The translations under genes and the position numbers were made by a program. A stretch of DNA of 64,000 nt. Source: Heliocidaris tuberculata. Its lineage: Eukaryota > Echinodermata > Echinoidea > Camarodonta > Echinometridae. Shown here in pieces: positions 35,599 to 46,336 of the stretch (position 1 is its first letter; each line of letters starts with the position of its first letter). The stretch covers positions 33,167,277 to 33,231,276 of the forward strand of contig CM046845.1 of the NCBI GenBank assembly GCA_025618425.1, read 5' to 3'. The notes beneath the pieces were generated by a model, which saw only the letters and a list, made by a program, of their open reading frames with translations, had not been told where the DNA came from and did not search any database.

Positions 35599-36337
35599 CT
35601 TTTATAAAACGGGTTCAAGAATGTAGCCATCCTGATTGGTCAAATAACACCACGTGACGGTGCAAAAAACAAGTATTAACGCACGGCGAGAGGACTAACG
35701 CACGGCTAATCCGGATCAAACACTAAGAAATGTAAGAAAACACTATGGCCGGAATTCACAAAGGAGGTTTAAATTTAAACCATGGATTATTTAAATTTTG
35801 TGGTATAAGTACGCTTGATTTTGCGCATGCACTTACAATGGTCCAATGATCCCTGGTAATGAAAGCGTGTGCTTGGCAAACTGCGCTAATTTTACGCTTG
35901 TTGCCATGGTTTCGACCATGGACTAACGCAGGTTGAGGTAAATTAATTTGCTTAAACCTGTGTTAGTTCTTGGTCGAAACCATGGCAACAAGTGTAAAAT
36001 TAGGGCATTTTGCCAAGCACACGCGTTCATTACCAGGGATCATTGGACCTTTCTAAGTGCATGCGCTAAATCAAGCGTACTTATACCACAAAATTTAAAT
36101 AATCCATGGTTTAAATTTAAACCTCCTTTGTGAATTCCGGCCATTAAGATTGTAGACCCGTTTTATAAAACTTTTAATACATGGTTGTGAGTTCGTGCAT
36201 TAGTGCGATCCAGCAACACGCAGGTTTTTATCGTGGTGTCTAACACACTCGGCTACGCCTCGTGCGTTAGTACACCACGATAAAAACCTTTGTGTTGCCA
36301 GATCGCACTAACGCACTCCCAACCATGTATTAATAGT
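35599..36337. mobile_element. Compound insertion 2 in the LINE: B' (with C nested) and A'
   Basis: This is the mirror image of A-B: B' (35599-36171, interrupted) is followed by A' (36170-36337), so the composite B'-A' is the reverse complement of A-B at 34978-35312. It splits the LINE between the CIQ and WLTHN codons. I could not define a clean target duplication; the junctions carry TATA-like words (CAGTATA and TATAAAAG on the minus strand). Confidence 0.65.
35746..36143. repeat. 398-bp palindromic element C nested inside B'
   Basis: Starts TGGCCGGAATTCACAAAGGA and ends with its exact complement. Arms of about 190 bp mirror throughout (GGTTTAAATTTAAACCATGG, CGTACTTATACCACAAAATT and so on). 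Compared with uninterrupted B, it lies between AAAACACTA and TTAAGATTGTAGAC-like sequence, consistent with a TA-containing target. No coding capacity. Confidence 0.8.
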
Positions 36338-36474
36338 ATACTGAATACAGGCCAAATCCTCATTGATCATGACATGCATTTGTATAGGATCTTTTGATGA
36401 AGCATATAAGCAAGTATCGTCAGCATAAAGTGACAGTTTACAATGTTTTATCACTTTAGGAAGACCATTCATAG
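36338..36474 (-). pseudogene. LINE RT fragment with motif C (YADD)
   Basis: Encodes LPKVIKHCKLSLYADDTCLY followed by ASSKDPIQMHVMINEDLACI. YADD is the RT catalytic motif C. It is separated from motif B by the 2.3-kb TA-flanked transposon on the 5' side and from the rest of the RT by compound insertion 2 on the 3' side. Confidence 0.8.
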
Positions 36475-36476
36475 TA

Positions 36477-38796
36477 TAGGTTTTTACGTTCAATTTCATA
36501 CTTTCGCCGCTCAAATTCATCATAGGGCATTCAAATTCACACATTTTTGTCAAACGATCAATATCGGTCGTTCGAATTTACTTTTCGAGCAAGCAATTTC
36601 ATTTTAAGGCGTGCGATTTAATTTATGATCATCCAAATTCGTCGAACGGGCAGCAAGCTGTTATTTAAGGTCATCCAAATTCGTTTCTAGACGTTCAATT
36701 TCTTTACGAGGCAAACAAAATCATTTTACATGCATCCAAATTCATCAACGAGCACCATACTTTCATTTACGGTCACTTAAATTCGTTTCTAGAAGTTCGA
36801 TTTAATTATGCGGCAATAAGATTCACGAACGGTCATACAATTTCCCCAATTAGTACTTTCATTTTCACAATCTGTTCATTCAAATTAACACACAATAGCC
36901 GGAGGGCCTGTTGGAGCATTCAATTTCATTTTCGTGAACTCATTTTTCCTTTTGGCGCATTCAATTTAACAATTTAAAGTTTCTGTTGTGCATTTCATAT
37001 ATTTTTCCACGTACTGCCAGTAATTATGAAATAAAGAATTTGTATACATAGCCTATAGTCACTTCAAGATTTGGCAGAATTCAATCTAGTTTTGTTTTGT
37101 TTTTGTTTTTGTTTTCTGGAGACCTACCACCTTCAGGGATATGACCAACAAGTGTCAAGTTTCTTTGTCATCAATGAAAAGTAAAGAGACTACCCACCCC
37201 TCCAATTATATATATTTTGTTATTCATCAGCAAAGGAAATGAAGTATTAGATTGATAGACAGGTAAAGAGATAGATAGATATAGGGTAGATTGAAATATA
37301 GATTGAAAGATAGGTGGATAAACAGATTGATAGACAGAGAATGAAAGACGAGTATCGTAACATGGACAGATTCTCTGTCAAATTTCTTAATTCTTTCATG
37401 TATACATCTTCTTTCCTTCCTCTTCTTCTTCTTCTTCTTTTTTTTAATGTTTTTTTTTTATTTTTTTAGAGTAATCACATTTTTTTTAAAGACAGATAAT
37501 GCAAGATGAGTACCATAGACAGAATCTCTGTCAACTCTATGATTTCTTTCATTTATATGCACATTTCTCTATCTTTGCTTATTCATTTTTCTTTTCTTTT
37601 TTTCTGTCTCTCATCAGTCTGCTTTATCGGGATTTCATTGTATATAATATTGGATTTTTCATACTTTATGTCAAACATGTTATATATATATTTGAATGCC
37701 TGTTTATTATGGTTCATAGAAGGGTATGTTCGGTGCATTTTTTTTCCAACCATTTATATTTCATTCCATAAGGTACAGGATGGGTCTTGGTTTCGAGTAT
37801 AAGAAGGGGGCAAAACTTGTTACAGTCTTTTTCATCAACCTTCGATGATCTCTCTATTGAGGCACCTTGGCATGTGGACTTGGGTGTGGCGGAACCACTG
37901 GCTGCATTTGTCCTGCGTGATGACGTCCACGCTGATCCTAGCAGCCTGCTCAATGGTTTCCCTTCTCCACTGTTGAAGATTTAGTCCGGCCCTTGCGCCT
38001 CTTCCCGATCGCCTACCCTCCTCTGCCATTCGGACCGACCCAGGACCCTTGCTGTTGCTCTTCTGATGCCTAAATCATCGGCTAATTCTAGATAGTCCCT
38101 GTTTTCGCTCTCAAATGCCTCAATTAGCCTTCTTTCCTCGTTTGAAGTTCTCCTGTAGCGAACTGGGTGATGATCTGCCATTTTTTCAATGTGAAGCGGA
38201 TAGTAGGTAAACGTGGTACTCATAAGCGCAACATGCAGAATGACTGAGGGCTTCCTAGCTCACAATTTATAAGGTTGTTCCAAAAACTTACAATACACAT
38301 TAAATCGAATGCACTTATTTAACACTTGCCAGCCTTTTGATGAAATTGAATGACCGAAGAGTAACAGAAGCCGGTTGCAGGTGAAATTGGACGCTTCGAT
38401 TTCAAACTTTTGCTTGTTAAAGTCAAATTTGAATGAAGAATTTTCAGAATCTGTTGCACAAAAAGTTAATTTGCACGTGTATAAATGAATTTGGATGCTC
38501 ACTGGTTAAATCGTTTGCTCTTTCTTCAGATGAGAATGAACCATTTGAAGAATTTGTTGCACGAATAGTGAATTTGGACGAATCAAAGTGAAATTGATTG
38601 CTCTTTCCTTAAATCGTTTGCTCTTAATAGGAATCTTGATGACTCTTTTGAAAAATTCGTTGCACAGATCACGAATTTGAAGGAGCAAAAACGAAATTGA
38701 GTTTACATGTACCATGGCGATCATATCGTTTGTGAATTCGAATGCTCGAAATGTGGAATAGATTGAACAAATTGTGAAATTGAACGGGAAAACCTA
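36477..38796. mobile_element. Tc1/mariner-IS630-type DNA transposon, deletion derivative
   Basis: The ends are inverted: TAGGTTTTTACGTTCAATTT at 36477 versus the complement of TAGGTTTTCCCGTTCAATTT ending at 38796. TA duplications lie at 36475-36476 and 38797-38798. It is inserted in the LINE RT between motif B and motif C. Its outer arms (about 36490-37000 and 38290-38780) carry many degenerate copies of (C)ATTCAAATTC, in opposite orientation on the two sides. The interior holds a remnant transposase (37835-38181) and T-rich/TA-rich sequence. TA target and HTH/DDE-family wording point to the IS630-Tc1-mariner superfamily. Confidence 0.7.
37835..38181 (-). pseudogene. IS630/Tc1-like transposase remnant with internal deletion
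   Basis: From ATG 38181 the frame gives an N-terminal helix-turn-helix (RRTSNEERRLIEAFE ... YLELADDLGIRRATAR). Within about 15 codons it passes, with a frame change near 38020, into a C-terminal end (LNLQQWRRETIEQ ... CSQWFRHTQVHMPRCLNREI) and a stop. The central DDE/D catalytic region expected in this family (about 150-200 residues) is missing, so it cannot encode an active transposase. The N- and C-terminal wording resembles eukaryotic IS630-like transposases. The assignment is by remembered family pattern, not a search. Confidence 0.6.
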
Positions 38797-38798
38797 TA

Positions 38799-39490
38799 TT
38801 TAAAAAAATGGTCCCAAAATGCTCCCTTGTGCAATCCCGAATTGAACGATTGCTTGAAATGATACCATTGATAACTGTAATTTGAGTTCTCAATGGAAAA
38901 TAATCTGTAACCCAGCGTATACAATCGTTATCAAATCCATAACATTTTAGTTTTAAAAGTAATATCTTATGACTGATCATATCAAAAGCCTTTTCTAGGT
39001 CTAATGTAACCAGTCCTACCATATCACCTCGATCAATGGATTTACTTATATTTTCCGTCAGATTCAAAAGAACTAGGCTAGTTGAAAAGTTTGGCCGAAA
39101 TCCAAATCATGAAATTGGTTGGGTATCAGTATGTCATTTTCGTTTAGGTATTTATACATCTGTTTGAAAACCAACTTTTCTACTACCTTGGAGAGAACAG
39201 GTAGTACAGATATTGGCATGTAATTTAGTGGGTTTGAGGTATCACCACCTTTGAATAATGGAGTAATTCTTGCTTTTTTCCACTCTAGTGGAACATGTCC
39301 ATCTTTGAGGGATGAATTAATGATATGCGTCAGTGATTCAAGAATACAGACAGACGAGTCTTTAAAAATACTACACGGAATCGTATCCAGACCTGTCGCT
39401 TTGTTTCGTGGTACTTCTAAAATACATTTTCGTACCTCTACAGCCGTAACTTGTAAAAAAGAAAATGTAAAGTTTGCACATGACATAAAC
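38799..39490 (-). pseudogene. LINE RT fragment, motifs up to B
   Basis: Two frames on the minus strand join near 39070-39100. The first gives VRKCILEVPRNKATGLDTIP, WKKARITPLFKGG and NYMPISVLPVLSKVVEKL, the standard RT entry block with Met where most copies have Arg in NYRPIS. The second gives GLVTLDLEKAFDMISHK (motif A), GYDND-like wording and, with a further shift, the motif B block near 38830. A frameshift lies in a T-run at about 38791-38800. The 5' boundary near 39490 is the truncation point; no endonuclease is found upstream. Confidence 0.75.
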
Positions 39491-39929
39491 TGTAATGCAT
39501 TCCCATCAAATTGAATGGATTTTTTACGATTTAAAGCTAAAATACAATTTAATGCACGCCAATATGAGGAAATTTGTGTACAACCTCCTTGGGAAAATGT
39601 AGTGCCACAAGAATGAAATGAAATTTTAATGTTTCAATCCATTGTCCTAATAATCAAAAGGCAAATAACACCATTTGATATATATCATGATATGGAAATA
39701 AACTTCGTAGTGTAAGAATGACAAGATAATCGAGAAAAATAAACATCGAGTGAAATATTTCTTGTATAAATCCAGTTGTCGATAATTACTGCAAATTTGC
39801 TTTGATCCATTCGTCATTGCGTTCGTGGTTATTTGAATGATGTGTAAACGCTTTTTAACTGTATTCATTTCACTTGATAACTTTTGATATATAATACCTT
39901 ACATCGTAATACGAGTTGGATTTCATTCA

Positions 39930-39975
<46 letters not shown>

Positions 39976-40066
39976 GCACACACATACACACACACACATA
40001 CTCTTTCTCTCTAAATCTGTCTCATTCATATATCTTCCCCTATCATGCCTATCATTTGCCTATATC

Positions 40067-40104
<38 letters not shown>

Positions 40105-41937
40105 CCTCCTCTCTCTCCTCTCTGACACCTTCTTCCCCCCTTCCGTTACATCTCTCGCTTTCATTTCCAAAATACGTCTCTCCTTTTCCACTCAGAACGA
40201 CAACAATCAAGTTTAACCAAAGGCCTTTGAATTCAATAATAAAGATTACTTCACCTGTAAACATGTCAGATTGTCAGGAAAAGTAGGTCTACTCAATGTT
40301 ATCTACCCTTTGATTGTATAGTACAGAATTTGATGAGGCTAAACCATTTTATTAGATAATCAAATCAACAATTATGATCTCTGATTTTAGCTCGGTATCT
40401 TCGTCATGAATATTAAAAAGCATATGGACGAAGACACTTTTTTCCATTTGTTAACCCAATAATGGCAAGACGAGGACACTATACGATACCTTCATGGAAA
40501 AAATATATATTTCAATCCGATATTGCAACGTTCGCCATTGGATAGAAGTATAAAAACGTTTGCGAGGAAGGTGTGTTACTATTACATTTCCCGCGTCCGT
40601 GTGTAAAAAAAATAAATGGATTATTACTTAAAAGAAATCTATCTCAATTTTTAAAGCTAATCTTGAGTACTGGTGATGAAATTGAATTTCGACAGAAACT
40701 GGCTTTAAGTAAATTTGAAGTGTTAATCATTCAATAGACGGGTTAATTGTATTTACCAGCAAAGTACTATCAAACGCATGCAGGAAAACGGGCTAGAACT
40801 CTACATAGAAACTCTCATTCTGCACGCAGGGGATAGGACAAAGTGTCCAAATGCGAAATTTCCTTTTCAACTTAAAACAGGGTATGCGAAAAACATTCTT
40901 CTGAGTTTTTAACAATTTAACAATAAAGTTACTAAAAGTTTATTATCTGTTATTTGAGATAAAATATATGTTGCATAAACTTTAAAATTCATGTAGAAGT
41001 TGAATCGACATTTTAAAAATGATGTGTAGATTATTCTCAACTGGACTTGTATCCTGATGATAACTTGGATTGAATTTTATCACTGAATGTAAAATGGAGG
41101 CAAATATGTGATGGACATTTGATGCAATCAAAATTAAAGAATGGTTCTCTTGGGAAAAGTCTGAGTGCTCATCTAAAATGGACCTTGTCTTTTAAGAAGG
41201 AACTGTGAAATTGGGGGGGGGGGGTGGTGAATAATGAAGAGCGAGGTAATAGGAACAAAAAAAAAAATGAAAAGCGCTAATTAATTTTTTCCCCTCGGAA
41301 TGATTAAGACCCCTAATCAATTTGTCATTCATGATGAATAAAAGAACTTAAAATTGATCTCCATCATTTCTGGGAAAAATATGTCAGAGACACTTTTCAG
41401 ATTTTAATTCCTGTCACCCCGATTGTTCTTATTAAGCTCATTGCGCGGTAAACGTATAGTCATGTAAAAGACTTGGAGGCACATTATTAGAATCTCTCTG
41501 GGAAAATGGCCATTTGGTTGACCTCATTTCCGGCATTCTTTCTTTGGTTCTTTTGTCAGTCGATATTTTGATTCTCTTGCATTCGTAATTGCTCAGGGAA
41601 ATAAATTCGTAAATTTGGAAATGCAGATTGTAACACTATCACCGAGTATGGATATACAGCGGGTCTCAAAAGAAAATTTACAGTTGGAAAAAATAAGATA
41701 ACCAACCATCCAACCAACCAACCAATCAATCAATAAATCAATTGTCCAATCAAAAGCACGGCTAAGCTGACACTATTTTGGGAATCATTGCAAGCTTTGC
41801 TGATACAAGCCAGAAAAATATCAATTCTTTTCAAGCCTGGATTTCGTATCTTTTCACAAAAGTCCCTTTTGCTCACGCAAGCATGAAATTTCATCAGATT
41901 TTAGGTGTCATTTGATAGAACTCACTCACGTCCTTTT
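39491..41937. other. Non-coding stretch with CT/CA microsatellites
   Basis: (CT)n then (CA)n lie at about 39931-40000 and a second (CT)n at about 40069-40100, giving Ser/Leu-rich open frames that are not genes. A G-tract lies at 41213-41222 and an (AACC)-like patch at about 41702-41735. No gene is supported. Confidence 0.5.
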
Positions 41938-42504
41938 TAAAACGGCAATACAACCGTTGTAAAAGCTGATTTGTGTGAAAGGAGAAAAATAAGAGAATCA
42001 GAATGGTGAAAGTTTGAAAAATATTGGACAAAGAATAAGGAAGTTAGGGATGTTTGAAAAATGAGATCACTACATCTATCATGTCTATGATAATCTAAAA
42101 TTGGCAATTTGGTGATGTATATAGTGACGTATTCACGGGCAACTCTCACATTTATCGGTTCACCAAAATTCTCCTGAGCGCCTTTTCCCTCGGTTCAGTA
42201 CTAAAAATGTATTGTAAGTAGCATATTGTCATAGGTCCTCAAAAAAAAAGAGGTCCTACTGAGTTATATAGAAAAAAAATGAAATTTCTAGTCATTTTGA
42301 ATGTTGGAGCGAATGGGAAAGGTGACCGCCGCTGCATCACAATGAAATTCACATTATTATGTATAGTGATTTCAACTATTTAAAAATCATAACTTTCTTA
42401 TTGCTTGTCCGATTTCATTCAAACTTTCACCAATCTGCTTCTCTGATTTGATTTTTCTGCTTTCATACAAATCAAATTATTACAAAGGCTGGATTTCCCT
42501 TTCA
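41938..42504. repeat. Foldback MITE, copy D2
   Basis: Diverged second copy of the element at 22434-23022, with the same order of words: TGATTTGTGTGAAAG, ATGGTGAAAGTTTGA, GATGTTTGAAAAATGAGATC, GGCAATTTGGTGA, CAACTCTC, TTAGAGCGAATGG-like, TTGCTTGTCCGATTTC, TTCACCAATCTGCTTCTCTG and GGATTTCCCTTT. Both inverted ends are recognisable. Confidence 0.8.
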
Positions 42505-44519
42505 AATAATTCTACCACCTTTCTTACCTTCAATATCATAATTATCCTTGAACCCTTCGAGATATCGAGACGATGAAACGTGTTTAAACATCGGTCACGT
42601 GATTACCTCTTTGATAGTCTCCTTGTTCTCGTTTACTTCCTTTGATCATTTCTCTTGCACCTGCCTCTCATTCTCCTCCTCCTCCTAACATCACAGCATC
42701 ATCATCTTCTTCGATCTGGAAGTCTCTAGTAAAGACATCCCCATCACATTTACTGGTCTTTGTCTGTAAGATGCGAACACACCTCTTCGTGTTTTAAAAT
42801 GAGTCTCGACAACTGATTTCCACCAATATACCACAAGGATTCTATGCTTCGATGAGGTGTAAAAATTAAACGTATCATGATGATAACAAGCATTCCTTTA
42901 TGCGCCGTCCATCCATCTATGAAATATATTTCAAGGTGACCAGCAGGCAAGCGGGCTTTAGCCAAACTGCGCTTTCGGTTGAGTCATCCAATGACTATTG
43001 GTCTACAAACTCGGATCGAGAACTTTAAAGAGCTGACTGTATTATCATTGCCTTTGGCGACTAAAATTTTCGTGAAAATTGACGGTATTTACATTGATGG
43101 ATCAATAATCATGATAATGACATTTGTCTCTCAGTTTCAAGTGAAATAGCTTCTCTACGGTTGCACGCCACACTGAGCTCGAGTACATTTTTAATACAAT
43201 CAATCAGTCACGAACGGGTTAAAAAGGGTCTTTTTGAATATTTCTATCATGAACGCATTCAAGCAACTTACAAATATACAGATGTGAAAGGTCCTCCTCT
43301 CCGCTTTAAAAGGAAGACTGAGAGGTGTAACTTAATTTGTAAACATTGATGGCAAGAAAACGAAAAAATTATAATTATAAATATTTCCAATCTACATTTT
43401 CCTTGTTTTCCCCATAAAAATAAAAGATATTTGCCTATCATTAGTTATTTTTTTCTACAAAATACGGGGTCATTTTAAAATTTGGAATAGGCATGTGTCG
43501 TATCTATATATTACAGAAAAAACGATGTGAAAGTGATTTTGAAATGATATAGAGTGGCATATTTAGAAATGGATGGGATGGGAGGCAAAAGGTGGCTCGG
43601 CTCAATCATGGAAGCTAGTATGCTCCCCAGAAAGTTTTGATTCATTTAAGCAATATGCCGGCAAAAACTTCGGCATCCAACGCTAGGAGATATTTTTTAA
43701 AAATCATTGATATTCTTTCTTGACTTTTAAACGGCGGAGGTACATGTATGCCGACTCTACCCTATGTTAGATACGCCACGAAAGATATATATCCTTGACT
43801 TTCACATGTAGGCCTATATTGCATATATGATTAGTTACTAGTTTAAGAAAACGGGGTTTGTTCTACAGGAGAGGAATTAATTCCGTTGGAAGGGTTAAAG
43901 CGCAAATAACTAAAAAGCTTGGACGGAAATTTTGAAAATGTACCTTTTACTGCAAAAAGTGTGCATAAAATAAAGAATCGTGGTTTATAAATGATAATTT
44001 GCGTTTCAGTCAATATTTTGGGGATTTTTCCTTTTATACATTTTCCTCCTTTAAGGTTTTTCTCTTCCAGTTTGCTGATAATTTTGAACGTCACATAAAG
44101 ACCATTTGGACATTATTATGCTCTCTTGATATTTCACATAATTTCAGATAGAGAGAACTGCTTTGATGTACATATTTTTAGCATTTTGGTATCCTTATAA
44201 ATCGAAAACTTGCTTCTATGCAGCAAAAATCTGTTTTATTGCAAAAAAAAAAAAAAAAAAAAAAGAGGTGAAAGGAAGGATTTGATTGTTATACTTTGAT
44301 TTGAAGAGCGTTGATTGTATTGAATAGCGGCATCAATATCCATTCCTGTCAATTTTTTTTATATACCATAGAGTACCTAACCTGGTTTCAAAGCTGAAAT
44401 GTTCAGATTCGAATAAAAAAAAAATTTCTAAAGCTTCATCTATGAAAGTGAATGATCAAAAGCTATCTATATCCTGAGTGCTCTATACTTCTCATTCAAC
44501 AAAAATTTATCCACCACAG
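42505..44519. other. Non-coding stretch
   Basis: No supportable gene. A poly-A tract lies at 44243-44263. Confidence 0.45.
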
Positions 44520-44885
44520 CAAGGGCGGATCTAGAATTCTTTAATGGGGGCGATGCCGAAAATCTCTGACGGTAAAAAAATAGGGGGTTATGATATATTC
44601 AGGTGCCTTCTGGGTCTAAAATTTGAGAGGGGGCATAAAAACACAATTAGGGCACAGTTTCTTTTTCTGCTCCATACATAAGGTATGCCACGTTGGGTGC
44701 CACAGGAGGGGCACGGACCAGGGGAGCGTTTCATCAAGTGTCTTGTCAGTGATTTTTACCGACAAATTTGCTCACAGCCAATCAGATGCAAGGATTTCAG
44801 TAGCTTATAACAGTTATTGCAACTTGTCATTGATAACAAGTTTTATGAAACAGGGCCCAGTTGTGCCCCCTTATCCGCCACGGCT
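44520..44885. repeat. GGCGGATC...CCGCCAC repeat hosting a MITE
   Basis: Starts GGGCGGATCTAGAATTC and ends GTGCCCCCTTATCCGCCAC, a layout like that at 7147-7434. It is split by the GTTTCAT-ended MITE M3 (44719-44860). I infer a two-step nest: the outer repeat first, the MITE second. Confidence 0.45.
44719..44860. repeat. GTTTCAT-ended MITE, copy M3 (asymmetric ends)
   Basis: The left end, GGGGAGCGTTTCATCAAGTG with TTTTTACCGACAAATTTG, matches the M2 subtype. The right end, GATAACAAGTTTTATGAAAC followed by AGGGCCC, matches the M1/M4 subtype. The interior word AGCCAATCAGATGC is shared with M1. The two ends therefore belong to different subtypes of one family. Confidence 0.75.
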
Positions 44886-45301
44886 TCGACCATATTTGTC
44901 GACATGTACGTTTTCCGTATCGTTTCAGCACAACAGTTTGCTTCTTGAGATGATCAAACAGCCCTTCCCTATACTATTACCACGCTCTTCAAAGAGCTTA
45001 GTTTGAATTGAAAAAAAAAAGTTGAATTCAGAGGAATAGAATATCCACATTTTCTTAATATTTCTTCACTGCAAGATGTTGACTTCATGCTATTTTTTCA
45101 AAATGAATCAGATTGACTTCTAATGTCTTATAACCATGATGTCGCATGATATATACATGTCTTCATTATTTGAATGCAAATTTGAACATGTATCAAGAGA
45201 GAGTAAACTGGAAATTTAAAAAAAAGTTGAAGTTTACACGCACATGCATGCAAATCATGAGATAGCTATTCATACATGGTGTTAGTGGTATGCTGCTAGA
45301 A

Positions 45302-45600
45302 TGTTGTTATTACTGCGGTTGTTACCCTCCCTATGATAATAACTTACTGATTGTGTTATGGTTGAAGTAGCGTACTTGAACACTTTCACGCCTGACTCGC
45401 AGCATTCCCCAAGGTCCCTGTTTCATGAAACTTGTTATTGATAACAAGTGAAAATAATTGTGAAAAGCTACTAAAATCCTTGTATTTGATTGGCTGTGAG
45501 CAAATTTGCCATAGAAATGAGGTATGTTGTTTTTTGATAACAAGCTTTATGAAACAGGGCCCTGGAATGGGAGAGCTAAGAGACAGACGGAGGGATCAGA
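45302..45600. repeat. Interspersed repeat copy 2, filled by MITE M4
   Basis: Matches the repeat at 9498-9625 (TTACTGCGGTTGT, GGTTGAAGTAGCGTACTTGA, CACGCCTGACTCGCAGCATT). It is interrupted after GCATTCCCC by MITE M4 and resumes at TGGAATGGGAGAGCT. A G-tract (45605-45632, one C) and GA-rich tracts follow to about 45830. Confidence 0.7.
45411..45562. repeat. GTTTCAT-ended MITE, copy M4
   Basis: A 152-bp insert, exactly delimited by comparison with the empty site near 9600. Ends: AAGGTCCCTGTTTCATGAAA and the complement of GGGCCCTGTTTCATAAAGCT. Inner arms read CTTGTTATTGATAACAAG and TTTTTTGATAACAAGC. The C-rich flank hides any short target duplication. Confidence 0.8.
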
Positions 45601-45602
45601 AT

Positions 45603-45830
45603 GGGGGGGGGGGGGGGGGGGGCGGGGGGGACGGAGTATAAAGGGAGGGAAGTTAGAGGGGCAGTGAAGTGTGTTCAGATAGGAGGGGAGAGTGGAGCAG
45701 GCTGAGGGGCACAGAGAGAGAGAGAGAGAGAGAGAAAGAAAGAAAAATAGAGAAAAGGGAAAAAAAAGACAAAGACAAAGACAAAGAAAAAGAGAAAGAG
45801 CAAGAGAAAGAAAGAAAGTGAGATATAGTG
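45603..45830. repeat. G-tract and GA/AAAGAC-rich purine tract
   Basis: A G-run with one C at 45605-45632, then purine-rich sequence with (GA)n at about 45712-45735 and AAAGAC repeats at about 45768-45790. Open frames across it are low-complexity. Confidence 0.85.
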
Positions 45831-46303
45831 ACATTCTATTTTTTATTGTCCCGAAAGAATTGTTTTTGCGCCTTTTCTAGAAGTCTAATTGTCTAATCAT
45901 GCTAATGGGTCAATTGTATGTATTACCTACTGCTGGCTTTTTATATCCTGCAGAGAAAGTATGAAGCAGTCTAGACTGACATTTTACAATTTACAAAATT
46001 AAATCATGAATAATAAACGACCAGTCTTATTTCATCAAAACAACAATGTGCCGTGTCAAATCACAAAGTGCTCAGTGTTTCAAGTATGAAAGATACCCAG
46101 GAAATGTATTGCTATAATAATACAGCCCCCTTACTAATTAATATTCATTTGTCCTTGACTTATTAAGGGGAACATATAAGGTCTGCAAAATTAGATTGGT
46201 GTTTAACGGTGCTTCATTTTTGCAATAGTTTTATGTATATTTTTAAAAATATAACATAAAGATAAGCAAATCTTTAAAAATCTTAAACAGTATATATATA
46301 TAT

Positions 46304-46336
<33 letters not shown>

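Larger units (their letters stand above)
33533..39490 (-). mobile_element. CR1/L2-like non-LTR retrotransposon, 5'-truncated, shredded by nested insertions
   Basis: Minus-strand fragments of one reverse transcriptase can be ordered collinearly: 39486-38799 (RT up to motif B), 36474-36338 (motif C, YADD), 35598-35471 (thumb start), 34630-34037 (C-terminal domain), then a 3' end with an (AAATCA)-type tail at 33533-33560. The endonuclease is absent, so the copy is 5'-truncated, as is common for LINEs. Three inserts split it: 36477-38796, about 35599-36337, and 34636-35465. The joins at two of them restore the RT reading sense when the insert and one target duplication are ignored. Frameshifts within fragments show the copy is dead. 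Assignment to the CR1/L2 end of the Jockey group is from RT wording and the short repeat tail; the exact clade is uncertain. Confidence 0.75.
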
